Positions 1-11,673 of a stretch of DNA of 64,000 nucleotides are shown one piece after another. The stretch is taken from contig QANU01021398.1 of assembly GCA_003254905.1 (NCBI GenBank), forward strand, positions 582,847 to 646,846, written 5' to 3'. The translations under genes and the position numbers were made by a program. A model generated the notes under the pieces. That model was not told where the DNA came from and ran no database searches. It saw only the letters and a list, made by a program, of their open reading frames with translations. Origin of the DNA: Nissolia schottii. Taxonomy: Eukaryota > Streptophyta > Magnoliopsida > Fabales > Fabaceae. The stretch's first letter is position 1, and the number at the start of each line of letters is the position of its first letter.

Positions 1-173
1 GGAAGTTAGAGGAGGAATTTGGGTTAGGGTTTGCAGTTTCTAGGGAGAAGGGAAAGAAAAAAGAGGTTGGAAAGAGAGTGAAACTTGAGTAAAAATGAGT
101 CTCTCGCGTGTTTAAAAACACAGAAGTCGTAGAACAATCGATTGCAAACACCCTGCCAATCGATTGTAGCCTA

Positions 174-1011
174 TAGGGGTGTCAAACGGGCCGGACCAAA
201 ATTATGCATATTTTTAGGATTCGGCTCGTTTATGGTCGGTTCACGGGCCTAAACGAGCCAGACGGCCAGCCCGTTTATTTTTTTTAAAAAAATTAAAATT
301 TTGGTCTATTTTTTATGATTTAAATACAAAGTTGTGAATAAGTATGCGCAATCATTTTTAACTATTTTTTATCGTCTATCTATTAATTAATCAGAAAGAA
401 ATAGTTTAAATGGTTGATTGCGATATTATATTATCTTTTTTGTTCCTTCAACTATCTTGCTTGAAAGATATCAAATGCTTTCAAATGTTATTTGAAATAG
501 ATTCATGAATTAATACAACTTCATTAATTAAATGGCAGCATATAACATTGATGTGAGTACTATTATGTTATTGATCAAAAACACAATTTGAACTCTTTCT
601 CGTAGCATAATCAATAATAAATAAGGTTTGAAAGTATATATCAACTTGTAAGGCGAAGATATTCATTGAAGAAATAGAATGCAAAATTTATCGATATCTA
701 TGTCATAGCACTTCAGTTGTATAACAATATAAATATAATTAAGTAGTTAAACATAACAAATAGTTAAACATGCTCAATCATAAGTAAACTCTTAAACTCC
801 AAAATAAAATTTAGAGTCTAAAATGAAACTTTTAAAATTTTGATTTTTTTATAAATAAAAAAAATATTTCAAGAGTTAGCCTGCAGGCCTTAATGGGCCG
901 GACCAATTTTTTTTTCAAATTTTCACAGGCATATTTTTTGCATGTAAAGCCCGTCTATTTAACTAGGTAAACGAGTCAGGCCCACGGGCCTGACTCATTT
1001 TGATAACCCTA
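174..1011. mobile_element. hAT-like non-autonomous element
   Basis: The left end reads taggggtgtcaaac and the right end reads ttttgataaccctag, which are imperfect inverted termini. The flanking octamers are gtagccta (166-173) and gcagcctc (1012-1019), matching at 6 of 8 positions, as expected for an old 8-bp hAT target-site duplication. The subterminal parts are GC-rich (gggccgg, cccgttta, cacgggcc) and the middle is AT-rich with no reading frame. The hAT assignment is inferred from terminus style and duplication length. Confidence 0.55.
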
Positions 1012-1019
1012 GCAGCCTC

Positions 1020-2107
1020 CCTAGATGCAAAACAATCGATTGCACCAATGCAATAGATTGTTTTTTCCTAAAACAGGCTTAACTGAATTTTAAGTATCAT
1101 TAACTCAACTCTTTTGATCCCAATACTCTCCAATGGTTTCTGACACATCTCAAACACATAAAGAGCACCGAAAACAACACAAAATCATTTTACTTGATAT
1201 TTATTTTCCAAATCAAAATTAAACAAACACCAATAACAATTTAGCCTATGCACATACCTCTACACACATATAAAAAAAAAACTTTAATTCCTACCAAAAT
1301 TACTTATTATATTTTTTTTCTCTCATAATTAAAATTGGGTCATTACAAAAATCGCATGTCCCTCTATTTCAACTTTAGTGAAGTATAAAAAGTACAAAAA
1401 TTTATGTTCTCATATCATGTCTCTCAACCCAACGTTACCTTACTGACAAATTTAATTAATCATTTAACAAAAGAACTTATCACAATGCGATCAATAATGC
1501 AAATTAGTTACTCACCATTTTTTTAACGGATTAAAATGAGTTGTTATTTGAATTTGTTTATCTCATTAATCATTTACTGTTAAATAAGATTTCAATAAAA
1601 AAAAATCTAAAAAATTGACTCATTATTACGAATTAATAGTACAAATAAAATTTCTAGATGAAAATGTGTGGTGATTTTCTTTTTCCTAGAAAAACTGGTG
1701 TTCTGGTAAAATTTGTTTTGACATGCAAACATGTCGGGGTTGGACGTTGCCAAGTCATGGTACAAGAAGAAGGGAACATCATCACTGTGTACTGAGCTCA
1801 ACCCCTCAAAGACTATTTAATTATATTATATTATTATATATTACATAGCCTTCTCTGATATTTATTTATTTTATTTTTTCCCTTCTTAATGTCAGAAGCT
1901 GCTTCCTGCAGCCACTGTGATTCCTTCTTCAATCAGTAACTTTCTTCAATGGTCCAGACTCCAGTGGCTGAGGGTAGCCTCTTGGAACCAAAATGTATAT
2001 TTGTTACTTTGTGACCAAATATAGGAACTCGCCATTTTTTTATTCCTCTTTATTTTTAGAATAATAAATATTCATTTTAGTCCTAAATTTTGAATTTGAT
2101 AATAATT
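1020..2107. other. Intergenic AT-rich DNA, no gene seen
   Basis: No convincing coding sequence lies here. The motif caatcgattg occurs on both sides of the preceding hAT-like element (about 137 and 156 on the left, 1033 on the right), so the element landed in a short repeated tract. Confidence 0.5.
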
Positions 2108-2320
2108 TAGGTCGTGTTTGTTTCAGTTTATCTTTAAATTTTTTTTTTAACTGTTTCAAATGTTTGAATAATAATTTGATTTTTTTAAAAGGAAATATAT
2201 GTTTTTAATTTTTAAGCATAAACTAAAAGAAATAACTTATTAGATAAAATTTTTTTTGATTTTTAACACGAAAATAACTTTTTAACCACTTTTTAAAGCC
2301 AAAACAAATACATCCTTAAT
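2108..2320. repeat. Small foldback (MITE-like) element
   Basis: The left edge (ggtcgtgtttgtttcag) and the right edge (aaaacaaatacatcctta) are imperfect inverted copies around an AT-rich core. There is no coding capacity. The family was not identified. Confidence 0.4.
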
Positions 2321-3110
2321 TATGAGAAATTTTGATATCAATTTATTCTTAGCATTTTGAGCTTTGACACCAATTTCATTTTGCTATGAAACTTCTCTTC
2401 TCAATATTAATCATTCAATGGAACAATAAAGTTGAGGTTAAAATTTAAATTTTAAGACTAAATTGATGTCAAAAATTTTAAGATCAAACTAATGTGTGAA
2501 CCTCAAAATATTAGCACTAAAAACCTGTATTTGGTCTTCAATGCTTTTCATCTCTATGATTCTCTTTATTATTGGAGCTTCTAGTCTCTTAATTAGGACT
2601 GTTAAATTTGTGATACCTACTTTGGATCAAATCTAGTTACAGATTTCAAATTGCTGTTAAAGAAAACATCTACATTCTCCCAAATAGGGATAAAAATTTA
2701 TGACTACTCAGGGCAGAGAGGTTAAACATAGATTTCCACATCATTTCCACATCAACTGTGTCTTATAGCTGGTTTGATTGAACCTCATGTATATTCCATT
2801 GCTACTTTTATCTTGAATGGTCCTAGTCCAACTGCTAATAAAAAAGCAATAATGTCAAGGATTATATGTAATGTTTACATGTCAATTCAAGTAAAAATAG
2901 TAATGGTTTTGTAAATTTGCTTTGCTCTCTGGTCCTCACTTGTACCATTTTCAGGGCTTGTATCAGTTGTATGAGATGAAGAACTTTAGATGCATGTTAC
3001 TTATTTTATATGATTTGAATATGATTCGATTATGCATTACATGAATAAATACTCAATTATTACATTCACCTTCATTCCTCTTTTTTCTCTCTCTGTAATC
3101 TTATAATATA

Positions 3111-3500
3111 GATGGTTTCTTTGGTGCCTCTAGAGGCACCATTATGTTTCACTTTAAAAAATACAATTTAATATTGTATTAACATAAACATTGTTAAATA
3201 ATGATAAAAATGCTCACAATGAAACTTTAATTTATGTTTAGTTATATAATTTTTTTTTAATTTTTATTTTCAAAAATCGCATTACCAAATTTAAACTAAA
3301 AAGGTGAAAAATTTTAAATAACCATATAATTGGGGATTCGATTTTTTAAAAATAAAAGTTAGAGAAATTATGCAACATAAATTAAGGTATCAATGTGATC
3401 ATTTTTATGATTATTTGACAATTTTTAAGTTAAGACATTGTTAATTATATTTTTTAAAGTGAGAGAGTATGATTACCTTAAAACACCAAAGAATCCACCT
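3111..3500. repeat. MITE-like foldback element
   Basis: The left end gatggtttctttggtg pairs with the right end caccaaagaatccacc. The similarity extends inward on both sides (cactttaaaaaata on the left, its complement on the right), giving imperfect inverted repeats of about 50 bases around an AT-rich centre. It is non-coding. Confidence 0.5.
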
Positions 3501-4584
3501 ATGTTATATACCCTAAAGTCCACTACTATTCTCTTGTGAAATTTGAAAGTAATTGTAATGATAGTTTAATCACTTGTTAATATGTTAGAACAATGATAAC
3601 AATCTTTTTTTATAGTGTTCAATTGCGACTTATTATAATGAAAACTTTTTTACACATTCTCATTCAATTAAATTTTTTTATCTACACAAAAATAATTGAC
3701 TCTAAAAGTTATGCATAGAGTCCGTACATAATAATCAAACTTGTTTGTACAAGGACAAGGCATAATTAAACATGTGGCTGTATTTCAATTAAATAAATTA
3801 AGTTGCATATTCTTTTCTTTAAACTTAGAGTTGCCTAATCATTCAAGAACCCACAAAGAAAAAAAGAGTTGCCTAATCATTTGAAAGGTTCAATCAAATC
3901 TTATTTTTGTTTTCATCACTATAATCTTGTCCCAGTGAATGACATTGTGACCTATTTATGCCTATGCCCTATAGTCTAATTAAGTAAGTGGAAAATTCCC
4001 CCCTATATCCTAGACTAGCTAGTCTCTAATATTTGTCACAAAGCAGACAGTACTTTTTTTCTTTATAGTGTAGGCTTCATAACAAAGTACTTCCAACACA
4101 TGGTTGTCCTTTGACCATTCCTTGGACCCTTCAACTCACTATATCATTTGCTGACTATGCATTGCTCTTTCCATAGCTGGAGAGATTGTTAAGTGACACA
4201 GAATCCAACTAAGCTCTTCTTGGAATAAGAGGTCATTTTTTTTAGAAGAAATTCTTTTGTCTTCTAAGAAAGAAAAAGAATCCTGCCATCATTATTATAT
4301 GAAATGTATATTATTAATCATTCTTAAAAACAATAATAAAAATAGAAAAATAATCATTGATATACACTCAATATAAAAGATAATTGTTTTTTTTTCCCTA
4401 ATAGAAGATAATACAATTTCTCCACTTTTTACTACGAGTATCAACTACTTTTTTTTCTATTAACTATCTTTGACACTATATATTAATTTTTACCATCTAT
4501 TAGATTCTAATGTAAATCTCGTACTTGACTCCCTCCTTCTAATTGATGATAAAAATTAATATTTAATCAGGTTATATAAAATTT

Positions 4585-5110
4585 GAGTCCTGTTACACGT
4601 ACCCAAAAATAGATATCATACATATACTTCGTACTTATATACATAAAATTTGTGTTTTAACGCTTGTAACGTTTATGCACTTAATTAAATATAGTTGAAA
4701 ATATCATCTACAAGTTTATAATGTTTGTGCTTTCGTGGGAATAAAGTTTGTACATTATTTTAAATTAAGTTCATATTGTAAAACATTCTGATGATTTTGT
4801 AATGTTTGTGCATTCATATGTATAAAATTTGTGCATTATTATTTATAATGTTTGTGCATTTTTAAATAAAGTTTAGATTGTATATAACTCTGAACTATAG
4901 ATTTGTAGTGTAGTCCAAATAAAGTTTGTGCATAAATTCGCATAAAGCTTATGTTTTAACACCTGCAATGTTTGTTTTTTAACGCCTTTAAGTTTGTGCT
5001 CTATTTTGATAAACAATATTGTATACGTATAATAATCATTAATTACCTAATTTAAATTGTGCATGTACAGGTGTGTGAAATTAGGTGTATACATAACATT
5101 TTTAATAAAA
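4585..5110. repeat. AT-rich dispersed repeat, copy A
   Basis: This segment has short internal reiterations of the type aaagtttgtgcatta and aatgtttgtgca. The reverse complement of the same segment lies at about 60528-61020 (copy B), with shared edges such as gttacacgta and gtatacataacattttt. A shorter same-orientation copy follows at 5137-5372. No terminal repeats typical of a known class and no reading frame were seen. Confidence 0.6.
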
Positions 5111-5136
5111 ATTTTACATGAGATAATCTCATCCAC

Positions 5137-5372
5137 TTCTAAAAAGTCTTGCTATACGTACACCAAAAAAATATACACCATACATACACCCTATACTTAT
5201 ATACATAAAGTTTGTGTTTTACTGTCTGTAATGTTTGTGCACTTAATTAGGTATAATTGATAATATCATCTATAAGTTTGTAATGTTTGTGCCTTCATGA
5301 GAATAAAGTTTGTGCATTATTAATGGTGTATGTATAAGTATATAAAATTAAGTGTACATGTAACATTTTTGT
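5137..5372. repeat. AT-rich dispersed repeat, partial copy C
   Basis: This is a shortened copy of the repeat at 4585-5110. It begins with a tacgtacaccaaaaaaatat-type edge, repeats the start of copy A (acttatatacataaagtttg), then jumps to the other edge (gtgtacatgtaacatttttg). A central deletion is the simplest explanation. Confidence 0.5.
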
Positions 5373-5678
5373 AAATTTTATGGTGGGTTACACTAAAGTG
5401 AATCCCACGCATTTGTGAATATAGTTATTCTAAAGTTGTCGATTTTAGTTGTTATTTTATCATTTCTATTGAGCATCAGATGATTAAAAATAAAAATAAA
5501 AAATAAAAAATCCTACAATGACAGCAAGTTGTGTTATTCAAATTCATATTGCATGAGAGATACACTATATGAGTTGAGTTTGAATAAGACAACTTAGATA
5601 AAATTTTAACACACACATAAGGTTTTTCCCATGAGAGCAACTAATAATGTATACACTCCTAGTTTCCTCAAAGATCCC

Positions 5679-5690
5679 ACTATATATAGA
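5679..5690 (+). promoter_or_regulatory. Probable TATA box of the FORKED1-like gene
   Basis: A ctatatataga motif lies about 80 bases upstream of the chosen ATG at 5766. It falls inside the longer frame that begins at 5631, which argues that the upstream in-frame ATGs at 5631 and 5700 are not the real start. Confidence 0.5.
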
Positions 5691-5765
5691 CACACATTCA
5701 TGGTTGCACCACCATTTCAAAGCAACAAACATTTCAAGGGGGCAAAATTTTCACACCCTTTTGAC

Positions 5766-8740
5766 ATGGAACCAAAGTTCAAAATCAACTGTCCCCAAAA
5801 TGAGTTCAATCCTCCATCAAGTGGCACTCATTTGCCTGAGTCTCCAAGAGTTCCAATGGAGTTCCTTTCAAGGTCATGGAGTGCTTCTTCCCTAGAGGTC
5901 TCCAAAGCCCTGCATCATCCACCTCAACCTCCTCATTCCTCCTCCTCCTCCTCTTCTTCTTCTTCTTCTTCTTCTTCTTGTATTCCTTCAAAGCCTTCTT
6001 CTAATGGTTTTTCCTCCTCTTGTAATGTGGCCAATTCTATTATTCATGAAGAAAGTGCTTCTGAGGGGAATCAGTTCTCTTTTGCTTCCTCTGCCACTTC
6101 ACAGCTTGTCCTTGAGCGCATCATGTCACAGTCCACTAGAGAGGTAGTGTGTTTGTTTTCACCTATCTCACATTTTTGTATCTTTTAATTTCCTCAAATA
6201 TATTGGCCTAATTGAATGAATGTTGTTTGGTATATTTAGATTGGAATAAGAGTTTCTTCTTAATGTCTAATCCTGCATTTCTGTTCTGAAAAGTTCAGAG
6301 TTATTTTCTACTTTTAAGTTAGCTTTCATGTGGCTAATGTACTTGTTTTGTTAAAAAATAATAATGAAAGCTTTTAGTGTTTTAGAGGGTGTATTTAGTT
6401 TATGAGTGTTGATGTATTCTCTTAATAATCACCCTACAAATCCACCTAATTCAAAATCTACTCGTAATGACATGAGTTATAATTTAACTAACATCTATGT
6501 TCTTTTAATAGATGTGAGTGTCATTTTGAATCAGGAGAATTCGCAGCACGCTATTTAGATTGTATTATGTAATAATAGAAAAATATGCTCAGACAATAAT
6601 TTAATGCTGATTACTATGTTAAATTGTCACTTCAAGGTTATTGTGTGTGAAATATTAAAATGAACTGAAAACTCAATTATTACATTTGTAACCATGATTT
6701 AAACTTCTTTTTTTTTTACAGCTAAAACAAGCGAGCACATAATATACCCGCCACAGTTATTTCTTAAATATTTTTAAAAAATTCACTTTATATGTAGAGG
6801 GTCAAATCATATACTATCTCAAATTAATCACCATGGTTCAAATAGTTACTAATGTGTGGTTGTGTGTGACAGGAAGTATCGCCATTAACATCAGGTAGAC
6901 TTTCACACAGCAGTGAACAACCTCTGAACGGTGGTGGTTCGTTAACAGGAACAGATAGCCCACCAATTTCTCCTTCTGATGAGTTTGATGATGTTGTTAA
7001 GGTACCCCTCTCTCTCTCTCTCTCTAAGGACATAAGGATGAAAAATTCTTGTATTTTTTATATTTCGTTAAAATGAGAACAAAGGGAATGAAAAATAATT
7101 ATCTTAAAAAAACATTAAACAAGAATTTTCTGTTTATCTATGTCCTTGTATCCAAACACATGTCTCCCTTCCCTTGTCTTTCGGTTAATGGTGCGTGGGG
7201 GCCTGTTTGGTGAAGTGACCACACTTTCTCAGTCAACAGTGATTTTCTCACAATTGGAATAGTATTTGTATGTTGAAACATGGTAAAAAAAACAAAAAAG
7301 TTGACGGATGTTATGGACATAACTAGTGGATATTCTAAGAGTGAATGACAAACTATATTGCGACCCTCATTTTATATAAAAAAAATTGTATTTACTCATG
7401 TCATATTCATCATAAGATTTTAATATGATCTACCTTCTATAAAATATTATTTGATGATAGATAAATATTAAATTGATACGTTATTTCATGCACAATAAAT
7501 ACATATAACATTTCTTTTTTCATAATAGGTGGGGCTCTTTATAAATATTCATGACTACTATGTCAACATTATTTCACCAATATTTGAGAAAATATCATTT
7601 TTTAGTCTTAACATTTTTGAAATTGGTGTCGAATTGATTTTTAATTTTAAAAAAATTAAAATTAATTTAGTTATAATATTTTGAACTTACAATAAAGATA
7701 ATAAGGTCTAAAACTAAGCGATTGTAAAAAAAAAAAAAAATCTTAAACTAAGTGGATGAAAATCTTACATAAAATTGATAAAACTTTATTGTAAATGTTT
7801 CTAAAGTGTTAAATTTATGAATTGAGATTCTCAAAAGAAAAAATTAAAATTTTCATTTTAGAAAAAATAAAAGGTGGTGACATATGAGATTCTTACTTTT
7901 CTCTTTAAAATGAGGTTCAATCATTTCACTTTAAAGCATCTAAATCTCATATTTATATCCATAAAAACTTTATTTTTTGAGGATCGACCCAACTCAAGGA
8001 AAATTACTCGGAATTCAATAGATTTTGGATATCAGTGGTCTTCATAATTTATTTATTTATTTTCATATCTATTAAATAAATTTTGTGACTACGGTATTTC
8101 ATTGTTTCGTCTCTGATCTTGCCAACCTAACTACACCTAATAGTGCTACTACTTTATTGTTTTAATCTGAAAGTGGAAAACACTGTGTTTGCTTTTGTTT
8201 GCTGTTGGATGAAGCCATGACAGTTAACATATTGAGTTAAGAGGATTTTCATGGCCTAAGACTATGTTGTTAAAAGTTACCAAAAGAATAAGACTATGTT
8301 GCTTAAAGTTACCAAAAGAATAATAGAACAGAAAACTTTAATGAAGAAGCAAACTTGAGGGGCCCAACCCAACTGATCCACCTGTCACACAAAAATAATT
8401 GCTCACTATCGGTGATGCTTAGTGGATTCAGTTCTAGATTATTCACGAGAGTTAGGATCACCCTTGTTTTTATGTTATTTTTAGCATGGTTAATCATTAT
8501 TCTCCTACACAACCAAAAATAAAATGTGAGAAAGATAAGAAAAATATAAATGGTAAATACTTATTGTTCTAAGAGATGTGTGAGAATTCTTTGTAGCAAA
8601 ATAAGGTAATTTCAATTGTGATCAAAGTGATAAAAACTACATATATTGTAATGTAAACATGGTATAGGATTAAAGATACGAGGGCTAGAGTTCTGAAAGA
8701 GGGTTATTTATGACTGGTCATTTACTTATGAAATGTTGTG

Positions 8741-8784
<44 letters not shown>

Positions 8785-11673
8785 TTAGTATGCATTTTTA
8801 ATTGATAAAACCAATACCATTACTCTTCAATAAGACACATTGATGATGAAATGTGGAGTCATGGTTTTCCAGTCAACTTTTCTACTTGCTGATTTTTTCA
8901 CAACAGGACAAAGACTTTGACTGTCACAAAGTGTACCTTAGTCTCCACATTCACGTAAAACAACCTTCTCGTTTTGGCACTTTTTTCTTGGTAATAAATA
9001 AAAAGTCCAATTTGGCCTTTTTCACTAGAAAGAATAGAATAGAGTGGAATGAATCATTGAAACTTGCAAAAATTGAACACCAACATACAAACAGTGAGGG
9101 AAGTGAGGAAATGACAATGCCAGTGACTTATGAGTGACAACCATCAATATTGTTGTCAGCATTTTTGCTTGTTCTTAGAGAATTACCGAAAAACTGTAAC
9201 TCTGCATGTTGTAATTTTTGAAAAATTTTACTTAACCGCTGTCATTTTGAAATAAAAGAAGAGGCTTGTGTTAAGAAACTTCAGGTCAATATCAGATTTC
9301 TTTGAATATTTATGACACGAATCAAAGATGGTTTATTATTATTTGTGATGGAATATTATGATGCCGTCTCATTTGTTTAAGCGATTCTACTTCGCGAAAC
9401 AAGATATATAATGTGTTTAAATTTTAGTTATTAAATATTAAAATTACTTCTGAGATTCTATAAGTGAAAAAAAATATCACTTCTGAATCAACTAAAATCG
9501 ATTCCAAACCGATTCCACCGATTTTTTAAACATGCGCGTTCTTGTTAATGTTAAATCAATGCAATGATGTGAGAATCCAAAGAACAACAATGGCAAGGCT
9601 TCATCAAATATATTGCAGTTTTTCAGGGCCAACAATTCGATCCACCCTTTATTCAGCGGTGGAAGAGGCATGAGTTCTGCCACCACAGGAAGTGCCACTC
9701 CTTGCTCAGGGCCTAAAACAGTTGGAAGGTGGCTGAAGGAGAGAAGGGAGAAGAAGAAAGAAGAGAACAGAACACACAATGCTCAGCTGCATGCCGCCGT
9801 CTCTGTGGCTGCAGTCGCTGCTGCTGTCGCGGCCGTGACAGCCGCGACAGCGGCTTCGTCTGCGGCCAGCAAGGACGAGAAGGCGGCGAAGACAGACATG
9901 GCCGTGGCCTCTGCGGCGACACTGGTCGCCGCGCAGTGTGTGGAGGCTGCTGAGGCAATGGGAGCGGAGAGGGAGCATCTCGCTTCTGTGGTTAGCTCTG
10001 CTGTCAATGTTCGCTCTCATGATGACATCACTACTCTTACGGCTGCTGCTGCCACAGGTAGAGCTTTCCTGTTTCTGCATTAAATACACATCAAGTTTAG
10101 TTGATAGAATTTGAAAGATCTTTGCAAAATGTAAATAGCTTTTTCAATTAACCATGAGAGAATGTATCAAGTAGGATCTAGTCAATAGTTCATACATATA
10201 TAGTTGTTGAGGAGATATTTTGCATGAATACAAATATAACACCTACAGTGCGAACCTCAACGCAACTGTAAAGTTTTTGTCTTGCGACTTGAATGTAATA
10301 GGTTCAAATCCTAGAAGCAGTCTCGAGTAAGATTGTATACCCTCCCGAAACCCATGGAGTGAGAGCCTCTGTGCTCTGAGTTGCTCTTTTTACAAATTTA
10401 ACTCCTCATATTTAGGAACAGTCACAGAACAATTGTATTTCACGAGTTCTGTTTAAGATACACCTATGCACTTTCAGGTCCTACTAGCTTTATTGTAAGC
10501 GTATGTAAATAGGCGGTGTTAGATTTGTATCCATGCAAGAACTTCTCCACGATTGGTCACTCATATTCATGGATGGACAATGAGAAGCGTTAATAGTCCT
10601 GTTTGGTGTTTTCTGTATCCTTACATTGCCATTTTGGACATGATGGTGTTTTCATGTGGCAGCTCTAAGAGGAGCAGCAACCCTGAAGGCAAGAGCGCTG
10701 AAGGAAGTGTGGAACATCACCTCAGTGACACCACTAGAGAGAAGCATAGGGATTGGAATTTGTGGTAAAGGGAATTACAGCACTTCTAGCACAAGTGACA
10801 GTGGGGAAATTATCATGAATGGAGAAAATTTTCTTGGTGCCTGCAGCCTGGAGCTCCTTGCCAAGGGCAGTGAGTTACTCAAAAGAACCCGAAAAGGTAA
10901 AATCAACAACAAATGCAGCTGAAGATTTAGTCTTTCCTCTCTTTATTTCAAAAAGATTGACTTACATTTTGGTGATAATTGTAGGTGATCTTCACTGGAA
11001 GATAGTTTCTGTCTATATACATAGAACAGGCCAGGTAAGTTCTCTTTCTAAAAGATTCAAAGCAGATGGAGTTGGGCACATGTCCATTCATCACAATGAT
11101 TGTAAAACATTTCAGGTGATGCTGAAGATGAAGAGCAAGCATGTTGCTGGAACCATCACCAAAAAGAAAAAGAGTAAGTTACCAATGGCTTCATTTACTT
11201 GAATAGATGCCCTAAACTAGACGGATAGGGTTGCCCTGCCCATGAGGCGGCGCGAGGCTCCCGCATGTAGAGTCTGTGGAAGGTTGATGTATGCAACTTT
11301 GTTACGCAAATAAAGAGGCTATTTCTAAAATTTGAACTTCTGACCTCACGGTCACTGAACAGTGGAACCTTACAGTTGTGCCAAGGCCCACCCTTGCCTT
11401 GAGCTAGAAGTAACCTAACCATTAAAAGAACTCATAAGTTTTGCTCTTAAATATGCAGATGTTGTGTTAGACGTGTGCGCGAATTTACCGGCATGGCCGG
11501 GGAGGCATCTCTTTGATGATGGTGAGAAAAGAAGGTACTTTGGACTGAAAACAGAATCAAGGGGGATTGTGGAGTTCGAATGCAGAAACCAAAGAGAATA
11601 TGATATCTGGACTCAAGGGGTTTCAAAGCTTCTCTCCATTGTTGCACAAAGACAAAACAGAAATGGGATTTGA
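5766..11673 (+). CDS. FKD1: FORKED1-like / VAN3-binding protein (DUF828 + PH domain)
   Basis: Plant-specific protein of the FORKED1-like family. Relatives bind the ARF-GAP VAN3/SFC at trans-Golgi and post-Golgi vesicles and support PIN auxin-carrier traffic and vein closure (family knowledge). Seven exons join in frame: 5766-6143, 6873-7001, 9619-10057, 10663-10896, 10985-11034, 11116-11173 and 11459-11673, with GT-AG borders and TGA at 11671-11673; 500 residues, normal for the family. The DUF828 (auxin canalisation) region covers about residues 45-300 and includes [32 protein letters not shown] and [15 protein letters not shown], followed by the alanine-rich repeat-like helix typical of the family. 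A plant PH domain fills about 393-495 ([17 protein letters not shown] onward, ending [12 protein letters not shown]). A variable poly-serine run sits near residues 57-72. The start is MEPKF, because an upstream in-frame ATG precedes the TATA-like motif. The symbol follows gene order and family; a paralogous FL number is possible. Confidence 0.92.
5936..5978 (+). repeat. Coding trinucleotide microsatellite (poly-Ser)
   Basis: A run of tcc codons followed by tct codons encodes about 15 consecutive serines in exon 1 of the FORKED1-like gene. The antisense frame over it is only a shadow. Confidence 0.85.
7008..7025. repeat. (CT)n microsatellite at the intron 2 donor
   Basis: The repeat starts six bases inside intron 2 of the FORKED1-like gene, right after its gtaccc donor. 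Confidence 0.7.
8746..8782. repeat. (AT)n microsatellite
   Basis: About 18 AT units in intron 2 of the FORKED1-like gene (7002-9618). The rest of this 2.6-kb intron is AT-rich and no further gene was recognised in it. Confidence 0.8.
10254..10394 (+). mobile_element. tRNA-derived SINE in intron 3
   Basis: A pol III B-box-like ggttcaaatcc lies at 10301-10311. A tail resembling plant SINEs follows (taccctcccgaaaccc, then gtgagagcctctgtgct and ttgctcttttt). An A-box-like segment precedes it near 10261. It lies inside intron 3 of the FORKED1-like gene in the sense orientation. Exact ends are uncertain. Confidence 0.6.
11217..11404 (-). mobile_element. tRNA-derived SINE in intron 6, antisense
   Basis: Read on the minus strand it has a leader aggcaagggtgggccttggc, a B-box-like gaagttcaaa (11331-11340) and a SINE tail with catgcgggagcctcgcg and gggcagggcaacccta. 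This is the common layout of plant tRNA-derived SINEs. It occupies most of intron 6 of the FORKED1-like gene, opposite to transcription. Confidence 0.65.

Noticed and set aside
5631-5765. Upstream ATGs extending the FORKED1-like protein
   Set aside because: The TATA-like motif at 5679 lies inside this extension and MEPKF leads directly into the family-typical N-terminus.
9706-10089. Several overlapping frames on both strands over FORKED1-like exon 3
   Set aside because: GC-rich alanine codons create shadow frames; only the + frame continues through spliced exons with family motifs.
10301-10311. A functional tRNA gene suggested by the ggttcaaatcc box
   Set aside because: No cloverleaf with acceptor and anticodon stems can be drawn; the tail is that of a SINE.
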